Virus record (IMG/VR): IMGVR_UViG_3300030389_000568
Location: 1 to 31,615 of that record
DNA from: a virus
DNA length: 31,615 nucleotides
Strand: one strand, 5' to 3'
A program made the translations under genes and the position numbers. The notes below the pieces were generated by a model, which did not search any database, had not been told where the DNA came from, and saw nothing but the letters and a program-made list of their open reading frames with translations. Positions 6,461 to 11,649 of the stretch are shown one piece after another (position 1 is the first letter of the stretch; each line of letters opens with the position of its first letter).

Positions 6461-6787
6461 ATGAATATAAAATCTAGGTCTTTTGTTAAGACTGCAATTG
6501 TCATGTATAAAGGATCAGAAGAAATCAATAATAATTTTGATATGATTTGGGGGCAAAAAAAATATGTTGAAGATTTTATTGGTGGAAAGGCAAAGTTTAG
6601 AATTGAGTTTTTTGGAAAACTTAATATTGAAACTTTCTTAACTGATCCTCGTACTAATTGTTATGTAGATTTTTTCTTTCCTAAAGGATGGACAAGAAGA
6701 AAAATGTTGTTAACAGGTTTAGATAAGATTGGTTTTGACGTTGAATATGATGACTTTGGAGAAGTTGTTATCAAAGGTATAAAGTAG
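6461..6787 (+). CDS. Hypothetical early protein, 108 aa
   Basis: I chose ATG 6461 because GGAGG at 6451-6455 is 5 bases upstream. An in-frame ATG at 6449 falls on the predicted transcription start and would give 4 extra residues from a leaderless message; both could be used. The protein alternates hydrophobic and charged residues (NCYVDFFFPKGWTRRKMLLTGLDKIGFDVEYDDFGEV shown here in outline), a compact alpha/beta fold ending in a strand pair. It has no motif I recognise. It is the first gene of the early operon, so a host-takeover role is possible. Confidence 0.6.
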   Translation: MNIKSRSFVKTAIVMYKGSEEINNNFDMIWGQKKYVEDFIGGKAKFRIEFFGKLNIETFLTDPRTNCYVDFFFPKGWTRRKMLLTGLDKIGFDVEYDDFGEVVIKGIK

Positions 6788-6796
6788 GAGGTTGAT

Positions 6797-7063
6797 ATGA
6801 GTAGTTTTTACGATAACAGAAAACGAACTGATGAATCTGATAGGAGAACTGAACAGATTAGAAAAGAGATAGATAGACTTCTAAGAGATCGTTTTCAATA
6901 CACAACACAAACAGAAAGAAACGATCATGTATTTGGGGAGATTTCTTCAGATATGTGGTCTATTTTTAATTTAATCATGGAAAGTACTTTACTTTCTGAT
7001 AGAGACAAAATTAGAATTAAAAATATAGTAAATAAAGAGGTAAGAAGAAGAATTAAATTCTAA
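6797..7063 (+). CDS. Hypothetical early protein, 88 aa, charged
   Basis: Preceded by GGAGGTTGAT and ATG. The N-terminal half is a basic/acidic helix (DESDRRTEQIRKEIDRLLRDR) and the C-terminal half is helical, ending KEVRRRIKF. The net positive charge and lack of Cys or membrane segments suit a small nucleic-acid- or protein-binding factor, but no family is recognised. It is in line with the preceding gene, 9 bases away. Confidence 0.6.
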   Translation: MSSFYDNRKRTDESDRRTEQIRKEIDRLLRDRFQYTTQTERNDHVFGEISSDMWSIFNLIMESTLLSDRDKIRIKNIVNKEVRRRIKF

Positions 7064-7074
7064 AGGAGGTTGAA

Positions 7075-7248
7075 ATGATGATTCAAGAATGGTTTTATCT
7101 ATTTCTTGTAATGTATGGATTCATTAGTTTGATATTTACATTTTGTTATATATCTTTATGGATCACAGAAAAAAGACTAGAGGATAAATCTGATTTTGTA
7201 ACTAGGTTACAAAAAGGAGAGATTCTCGACAAAAACAATATCTTCTGA
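7075..7248 (+). CDS. 57-aa single-pass membrane protein
   Basis: The start follows a perfect GGAGGTTGAA. It reads MMIQEWFYLFLVMYGFISLI, one long hydrophobic helix of about 23 residues (residues 6-29), then a charged cytoplasmic tail. Its TGA overlaps the next ATG (TGATG). Function is unknown; position in an early operon fits small membrane modulators. The ideal initiation element and tight coupling support it being real. Confidence 0.65.
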   Translation: MMIQEWFYLFLVMYGFISLIFTFCYISLWITEKRLEDKSDFVTRLQKGEILDKNNIF

Positions 7249-7421
7249 TGTGTATTTATTGTCAATCAAACAAAAGTATTGAAACACATAATACAAACTC
7301 AGGACTTTACACAATAGAAATTAAGGTTTGTAAAGATTGTTCTATAAGAAAAGGGTTTAGATCTGTTAATTGGTATAAAAACCATGAACACGAATTAGAC
7401 TTTGATTGGACAGATTTGTAA
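7248..7421 (+). CDS. 57-aa zinc-ribbon-like protein
   Basis: ATG overlaps the upstream stop. Two CxxC pairs, CIYC at the N-terminus and CKDC at about residues 28-31, form a small zinc ribbon. The acidic, aromatic C-terminus (HEHELDFDWTDL) ends in TAA that overlaps the next ATG (TAATG). Zinc-ribbon microproteins in phages often bind nucleic acid or host transcription proteins. The target here is not known. Confidence 0.65.
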   Translation: MCIYCQSNKSIETHNTNSGLYTIEIKVCKDCSIRKGFRSVNWYKNHEHELDFDWTDL

Positions 7422-7630
7422 TGTTTGAGAACAAAATACCAAATAAATTTATTTGGACGTATAAGTTCTTATATTGGAATGTGGAACACAGTTATATCCA
7501 TTTCTATACAATAGACACAAACAGAGGATTCAAATACGCGGAGAATATCGCGTGGGGTAATGCAACCTTTGATGGTTGTACGACTATGAAATATCTAGGA
7601 AAAAATAAGGAGGTAAAGAATGGATCTTAA
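7421..7630 (+). CDS. Hypothetical 69-aa protein
   Basis: I use ATG 7421, which overlaps the upstream stop, over a TTG 15 bases earlier. The product is rich in aromatic residues (FIWTYKFLYWNVEHSYIHFY), then a GFKYAENIAWG segment, and has no Cys pairs. It overlaps the next gene by 11 bases; that gene has its own AAGGAGG site. No family recognised. Confidence 0.55.
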   Translation: MFENKIPNKFIWTYKFLYWNVEHSYIHFYTIDTNRGFKYAENIAWGNATFDGCTTMKYLGKNKEVKNGS

Positions 7631-8261
7631 AGACTACGTAAAAGTAGATGATCTAATTAAAAGAATGAATGAAGAATATCCGGAGGGGAGACTAATAACA
7701 GAATTAGTAAATCAAATGGGAGATCTAGTTGTTTTTAAGGCAACTTTCTACAATGGAGATTCTGATCCTATCTGTACAGGACACGGTGCAGAAAAGATAG
7801 TAAGAGATAAAAAACTAGAAAAGGCAGAATCAGTTGCAAGAGGACGTTGTTTAAGGGTTTTATTCTCTGAAAAACCATTATACGAAGAGATGGAGGATAT
7901 TGTACAAAACAACTCAGAAACGTCTAAAAAGCCGCAAAATACTGCAAATAAACCGCGTAATGACGTTAAATACAAGTATGAGGGGTACACAAACGAGAAA
8001 ACTCCACTAGATCAAAAGTTGGAAGATGCAGGAGTACAGGTAAATGATGTGTCAGAATCAAAACAGCACATTATGAACAATATAAAAGATTATGCACTTA
8101 CCGTTACCGGTAATAATATTGACAAAGCTAGAATGTTTACCGCAGAGGCTCTTGGAGAAATGGGTATAAATAAACATGATGTTTCAATAAATAACATGCA
8201 AAGTATCAAGAATAAAATATCTGATCTTGTAAACTTATCAAAAATAGATAAGGGAGAGTGA
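7620..8261 (+). CDS. Probable ssDNA-annealing / Erf-like recombination protein
   Basis: 213 aa. The N-terminal 80 residues follow the pattern of phage annealing proteins: a beta core with VVFKATFYNGD and TGHGAEKIV, then EKAESVARGRCLRVL, matching the EkAET.A.GRAL motif. A low-complexity linker (NNSETSKKPQNTANKPRND) leads to a helical C-terminus. Such proteins coat and anneal ssDNA during recombination and replication. An AAGGAGG site precedes ATG. The stop overlaps the following replication gene (TGATG), supporting a replication/recombination pair. Subfamily (Erf, DUF1071, Rad52-like) is uncertain. Confidence 0.55.
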   Translation: MDLKDYVKVDDLIKRMNEEYPEGRLITELVNQMGDLVVFKATFYNGDSDPICTGHGAEKIVRDKKLEKAESVARGRCLRVLFSEKPLYEEMEDIVQNNSETSKKPQNTANKPRNDVKYKYEGYTNEKTPLDQKLEDAGVQVNDVSESKQHIMNNIKDYALTVTGNNIDKARMFTAEALGEMGINKHDVSINNMQSIKNKISDLVNLSKIDKGE

Positions 8262-8680
8262 TGTCGTGGATACAAGTTGATGTATCTTTGTTGAGGAATC
8301 CTAAATTAGTTCAATTCGCTAAGATGAATAAATTATCTCAAATGGAATCAATAGGAGCATTAGTAAAACTTTGGGCATATTCTTTTGAATATGGAAAAAA
8401 ACCGGGCTTTATTCCTCATCCTGAACTATGTAAAGACTTAGTTTGGGATGGTAAGGATCTCCTAAAGAGTATGGTTGATTCAGGTTTCATAGATAAAAAA
8501 AAATCGGGATATTATGTTCACGATTGGGAGGATAAGTATTCACAACTTGATAAATATAGAAAGATGAATGCACAAAGACAAAAAGAATACAGACAAAGAA
8601 AAAAAATGGATGAATCTAATAAGAAGTACAAAGAACTTCAAAAAAAGTTACATCCTGAAATAAAAGATGAGATTAAGTAA
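8261..8680 (+). CDS. Replisome organiser-like protein (DnaD-type N-terminus)
   Basis: 139 aa, ATG chosen over GTG 8258 because it gives the TGATG overlap. MSWIQVDVSLLRNPKLVQ, GALVKLWAYSFEY and SGYYVHDWEDKY match the winged-helix N-terminal domain of phage replication initiators, where the line usually reads V.DW..Y......K. The C-terminus is very basic (RKMNAQRQKEYRQRKK), suited to DNA binding. No helicase or primase domain follows. The gene is followed directly by repeats that resemble an origin. Likely role is opening the origin and recruiting host helicase. Confidence 0.65.
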   Translation: MSWIQVDVSLLRNPKLVQFAKMNKLSQMESIGALVKLWAYSFEYGKKPGFIPHPELCKDLVWDGKDLLKSMVDSGFIDKKKSGYYVHDWEDKYSQLDKYRKMNAQRQKEYRQRKKMDESNKKYKELQKKLHPEIKDEIK

Positions 8681-8784
8681 TGTTACGTGTTACAACGGTG
8701 TTACAACACTTGATATTACAAAGTAGAGTAGAGAAGAGTAGAGTAAAGTAAAGAATATAATATATAAAAATAGGAGGTTGAAAA
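8681..8784. other. Candidate replication origin (iterons, pentamers, AT-rich tract)
   Basis: The region downstream of the replication gene has GTGTTACAAC at 8687-8696 and 8698-8707, with a partial TGTTAC at 8681-8686 (11-bp spacing for the full copies). The second lies in a palindrome GTGTT-AC-AACAC (8698-8709). Seven purine-rich pentamers (AGTAG/AGAAG/AGTAA/AGAAT) run from 8722 to 8756. An AT-rich stretch with TATAAT at 8756-8761 follows, then GGAGGTTGAA. Iterons, a strand bias and an easily melted tract are typical of origins. There is no function test. Confidence 0.5.
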
Positions 8785-9036
8785 TTGTTAGTTTTGTATA
8801 AAGAGTTAACAAATTTACAGAAAGTAAGAGCGGTTTTAGAAATGGAGGGAGAAATTTGTTCTCTTGATCCGTCTGTAACTCGTGTAAGACAACAAGTCTA
8901 TTTATTACAAAAAGAAGAAAATTTTGTTGTTTACAAAGAAAATTGTAATTGTGTCGAGGGAATGATGAAAGCTACATTAAATAATGATGGAACTCCACGT
9001 AAACATCTAAAATATGTGTACGAGTGGGCACTATGA
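8785..9036 (+). CDS. Hypothetical 83-aa protein (TTG start)
   Basis: TTG at 8785 is 7 bases after the GGAGG of a GGAGGTTGAAAA element; I see no ATG option upstream. TATAAT at 8756-8761 may be its promoter. The sequence has helices (LQKVRAVLEMEGEI), a V..VRQQVYLLQK stretch and a Cys pair (NCNC). There is no recognised family. It overlaps the next ATG by 4 bases (ATGA). Confidence 0.55.
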   Translation: MLVLYKELTNLQKVRAVLEMEGEICSLDPSVTRVRQQVYLLQKEENFVVYKENCNCVEGMMKATLNNDGTPRKHLKYVYEWAL

Positions 9037-9308
9037 AACAGTTTACATTTAAAGACACAACAACAACTTTTTACACAATAAATGCAGATAATCAAGAAAA
9101 AGCTATAGAAATATTAGATCGTATTTGGTGGATAAAACAACTAAGTATTCGTAAATTTATTGAAAATAAAATTTTAAAAGTGTCTCAAAAAATATGGATT
9201 GAATTTGAAAGTAATGTACATGAATGTAAGGAATTTATTTTTGGAGATGACATGGATAAAAAATATTGTGTAGATTGTTGGAAATTTATAGAAAGTGATT
9301 TTGGATAA
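9033..9308 (+). CDS. Hypothetical 91-aa protein with C-terminal HxC/CxxC
   Basis: ATG overlaps the upstream TGA. The N-terminal half has a beta-alpha pattern (FYTINADNQEKAIEIL). The C-terminus has HECKEF and YCVDCW, giving a possible zinc site from one His and three Cys. A metal-stabilised small regulator is possible, but no family is recognised. It is the second gene of a coupled pair. Confidence 0.55.
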   Translation: MKQFTFKDTTTTFYTINADNQEKAIEILDRIWWIKQLSIRKFIENKILKVSQKIWIEFESNVHECKEFIFGDDMDKKYCVDCWKFIESDFG

Positions 9309-9316
9309 AAATAAAA

Positions 9317-9736
9317 ATGATAGAACTTTTATTAACATGTAGTTTATTATCTGATGTTCATTTTACGCTTAACAGTATAAACGACATTCCGCTAGTCGTT
9401 GAACAATGTCAGATAGTAGAGGAGGTGCAAGAGTGGATTCCTTTGGTTGTTCCACATTTCAAAGATGAAACTGCTCTTGCACTTACCGTAATTTATTGTG
9501 AAAGTTCAGGGTTTTCAAAAGCAACAGGAGTTAATAAAGATGGATCATACGATCAGGGTTTATTTCAATTCAATGAACGTACAGAACGTTGGTTAGAAAA
9601 AGATATATATAAACGAGATCTTGATATGTATGATCCTGAAACAAATGTAAAAGCAGCTAGATGGTTATCTTTTTATGATGGTTGGCATCATTGGAATAGT
9701 TCTAAACATTGTTGGGGAAGATATGAGTCTTACTAG
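9317..9736 (+). CDS. Lytic transglycosylase / lysozyme-like protein
   Basis: 139 aa. TVIYCESSGF places a catalytic-type Glu at 62, followed by GSYDQGLFQFN and a MYDPETNVKAARWL / GWHHWNSSKHCW end. This is the order of phage and actinobacterial SLT-type domains (glutamate in the first helix, then GLFQ, then N..AA..L). The first 30 residues contain a short hydrophobic run (LLLTCSLLSDV) that may be an export or anchor signal; no clear cleavage site. The gene is in the early region, away from the holin, so it may act in virion entry or superinfection, or be a second endolysin. No good RBS; start not certain. Confidence 0.75.
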   Translation: MIELLLTCSLLSDVHFTLNSINDIPLVVEQCQIVEEVQEWIPLVVPHFKDETALALTVIYCESSGFSKATGVNKDGSYDQGLFQFNERTERWLEKDIYKRDLDMYDPETNVKAARWLSFYDGWHHWNSSKHCWGRYESY

Positions 9737-9911
9737 ATATTTATGTTTAGAGTGCGATATGTTCAAGAAAAGAGGAACAATATTTAGAGGTTTTAGATTT
9801 GTTTGTTCGGATTGTGATTTTACTTATTGGAGAGAACAGAAAAAATGGTCTAATGATGGGAGAGTTTATTATGCAAATATCAGTACAGAAAGTACCGAAG
9901 AATGTTTATAG
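9723..9911 (+). CDS. 62-aa zinc-ribbon protein overlapping mom-like gene (Com-like)
   Basis: ATG 9723 lies 14 bases inside the transglycosylase gene, with GGGGAAG upstream. Two CxxC pairs, CLEC (8-11) and CSDC (28-31), form a zinc ribbon. An aromatic/basic segment and an acidic Ser/Thr tail follow. Its last 41 bases overlap the start of the Mom-like gene in another frame. In phage Mu, com encodes a 62-residue zinc finger that binds mom mRNA and turns on its translation, and the two genes also overlap. Size, cysteines, order and overlap match; direct sequence similarity to Mu Com is slight. I call it an analogue. Confidence 0.65.
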   Translation: MSLTRYLCLECDMFKKRGTIFRGFRFVCSDCDFTYWREQKKWSNDGRVYYANISTESTEECL

Positions 9912-10575
9912 TGATTGGATTTTAAACAAACACTACGCGAAAAGAATGTGTCAAGTATCACATGCTTTTGGTTTGTATATTGATGGAATAATATCAGGTG
10001 TTGTTACTTATGGAATGTCTCCATCCGCTACACTATCTGCATCAATAGCAGGAGAGGAATATAAATCTATTGTTTATGAACTTAACAGATTAATTACAGA
10101 AAATAACCTACCAAAAAACATTTTATCTACTTTTGTATCTAAAACATTTAGGTTATTACCAAAACCATTAATTATTGTTAGTTTCGCCGATCCAAACAGC
10201 GGCCATCATGGATATATTTATCAAGCAACTAATTTTATTTACACAGGAATTTCATCCAACACAACTCAATATCGTTATCCTGATGGAAAAGAGTTTCATT
10301 TTAAAAATTTTAGACATAAGAAACATAGTTCATCTTTTAAAAGACAACTAGGTAAACCTGATATAACTAATCAAGACATAATAGATTTTTATGATCTACA
10401 AAAAGTAAACATACAGGGTAAACATAGATATATATACATTATTGGATCTAAAACAGAAAAAAAGAACATTATGAAAAATTTTCGTTTAGAGATACTAAAA
10501 TATCCAAAAGGAGAAAATAAGAATTACGAGGTTGATTTTGACAAAATGGATAAACAACTAAATTTATTCGGATAG
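9871..10575 (+). CDS. mom: Mom-like adenine modification protein (GNAT fold)
   Basis: 234 aa from ATG 9871, where GGGAGAG is 6 bases upstream; ATG 9855 is a weaker alternative. Mu Mom is of similar length. Motifs in order: KHYAKR (20-25), FGLYIDGIISGVVTYG (33-48), YELNRL (69-74), VSFADP (103-108) and GHHGYIYQATNFIYTG (111-126), then a RYIYIIG segment and a K/R..L.....YPK end. Mom converts adenine in DNA to an N6-carbamoylmethyl-type form and shields phage DNA from restriction. The gene probably does so here. It has a short upstream partner and may be translationally controlled. Confidence 0.75.
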   Translation: MQISVQKVPKNVYSDWILNKHYAKRMCQVSHAFGLYIDGIISGVVTYGMSPSATLSASIAGEEYKSIVYELNRLITENNLPKNILSTFVSKTFRLLPKPLIIVSFADPNSGHHGYIYQATNFIYTGISSNTTQYRYPDGKEFHFKNFRHKKHSSSFKRQLGKPDITNQDIIDFYDLQKVNIQGKHRYIYIIGSKTEKKNIMKNFRLEILKYPKGENKNYEVDFDKMDKQLNLFG

Positions 10576-10585
10576 GGAGGTTGAA

Positions 10586-10834
10586 ATGTCGGATAGAAGT
10601 AAAATTAGAGAAATATTGATAAGAAATCAAGATACTTGGGTATGTAGTTCTGTGTTCTTACGTGAACACTTTATAAAGGACTATGCACAAAGGATCTCAG
10701 AGATTAAAACTGAAAAAGTAAATGGTTTTAATGTTGATATACAGGGCAAGACTTGTGATATACACAATCACAAACAACACATGTATAAATTATCAATAAT
10801 CGCACCAAATTATGAACGCAGTACCTTATTCTGA
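10586..10834 (+). CDS. Helix-turn-helix protein, 82 aa
   Basis: ATG follows a perfect GGAGGTTGAA. The sequence reads KIREILIRNQDTWVCSSVFL, then YAQRISEIK and C-terminal TCDIHNHKQHMYKL. This is the pattern of a small actinophage HTH domain (L..G.WV......L...I...A.RI..L), usually finished with C..H.H and a YrL strand. It probably binds DNA and regulates transcription. The next gene begins inside its last codons in another frame (23 bases). Confidence 0.6.
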   Translation: MSDRSKIREILIRNQDTWVCSSVFLREHFIKDYAQRISEIKTEKVNGFNVDIQGKTCDIHNHKQHMYKLSIIAPNYERSTLF

Positions 10835-11228
10835 TGATATAAACAGAGGATTTGAAGTTGTAAAAACACATCTTACAAATCGAGGATTATGGAACAGAAT
10901 TACACAAAAAAAAGAGTTAGATCCTATAAGAGATCATCATATATTTTTTGATCATTATGGAGGAATAGAGTTTACTCTACATGTAAAAAACATAGAATCT
11001 AAATGGTCGATAGTTTATACAAGAAGAGATCTATTTAACGTTTTAACTGAAACTCCGGTTTCTAATCAAGTTTTATGGGGAATTAGTTATGATGATCTAC
11101 TAAATATTTTATTTAGTGTTTATGAAGAACTTATAAAAGAAGAAGATAAGTTATTAGCTCAAGCTATAAGGGAATCGGAATACAGAAAAGCTGCAAAAAA
11201 AATGCATTACGATTCCTATGAAGATTAA
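10812..11228 (+). CDS. Hypothetical 138-aa protein
   Basis: Starts at ATG 10812, 23 bases before the upstream stop, with no obvious RBS. The sequence has a helical N-terminus, IEFTLHVKNIESKWSIVYT-type strands and an amphipathic C-terminal helix (LIKEEDKLLAQAIRESEYRKAAKK). The last 11 bases overlap the next gene. Function unknown; alpha/beta fold likely. Confidence 0.55.
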   Translation: MNAVPYSDDINRGFEVVKTHLTNRGLWNRITQKKELDPIRDHHIFFDHYGGIEFTLHVKNIESKWSIVYTRRDLFNVLTETPVSNQVLWGISYDDLLNILFSVYEELIKEEDKLLAQAIRESEYRKAAKKMHYDSYED

Positions 11229-11409
11229 ACCTAATCAAAAAGTAAGATTTGTCGAAGCTGGTACAGATTTTTTAATTCCTGAATCACAAGATATTATATG
11301 GAGATACGGAGTAGTTCATATCGTATTAAAAAGAAGTTGTATCATAATTGAAGATGAAACAAAAGATAGACTCAAAATTTCAAAATATCTGATCTTTCCT
11401 GTACATTAG
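11218..11409 (+). CDS. Hypothetical 63-aa beta-barrel-like protein
   Basis: The product is mostly short strands (KPNQKVRFVEAGT, YGVVHIVLKRSCIIIED, RLKISKYLIFPV), like an SH3/KOW-type barrel. Position in the operon and overlap with the upstream gene support it; the RBS is weak and no family is recognised. Confidence 0.5.
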   Translation: MKIKPNQKVRFVEAGTDFLIPESQDIIWRYGVVHIVLKRSCIIIEDETKDRLKISKYLIFPVH

Positions 11410-11413
11410 AAAC

Positions 11414-11599
11414 ATGGCAGAAAATAATGGAATGACAACAAAAGAATTAATTTTAATGGTAATTGATGGCCAACAAGAAATTAACAGGCGTATTGATGAA
11501 TTACATGAAAAAACAAATTCAAAATTATCAAAAACAGAGTTTTTTAGTTATATGGGTATAATCATTTCCTTTTCTGTTTTATTACAAGCGATGATGTAG
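11414..11599 (+). CDS. XhlA-like small membrane protein
   Basis: 61 aa. A coiled-coil segment (LILMVIDGQQEINRRIDELHEK) is followed by a single C-terminal membrane helix (FFSYMGIIISFSVLLQAMM). This is the layout of XhlA-type haemolysin/holin-accessory proteins and of many small phage membrane proteins. It precedes the secreted Thr/Glu-rich protein by under 20 bases. A lysis or envelope role is only suggested. Confidence 0.5.
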   Translation: MAENNGMTTKELILMVIDGQQEINRRIDELHEKTNSKLSKTEFFSYMGIIISFSVLLQAMM

Positions 11600-11610
11600 T
11601 GGAGGATTTT

Positions 11611-11649
11611 ATGGACTGTTGTGGACAGGGCTGTTGCTCAGGAGGTTAA
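11611..11649 (+). CDS. 12-aa Cys-rich leader ORF (MDCCGQGCCSGG)
   Basis: GGAGG at 11601-11605 is ideally placed for ATG 11611, which opens only 12 codons. The product contains two Cys pairs separated by a short Gly/Gln. It ends at TAA 11647-11649, inside the coding region of the large secreted protein in another frame, and an AGGAGG lies just before this stop. It may be a leader peptide that couples or regulates the big gene, or the sign of a one-base indel at the true start. Confidence 0.4.
   Translation: MDCCGQGCCSGG

Noticed and set aside
9417-9434. Internal GAGGAGGTG start inside the transglycosylase gene
   Set aside because: The GTG that it would serve is out of frame with any long ORF; it is normal Glu-Glu-Val coding.
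11611-11649. Programmed -1 frameshift from the 12-aa leader into the secreted ORF
   Set aside because: No X-XXY-YYZ slippery heptamer in the leader frame; only the SD-like AGGAGG supports it.
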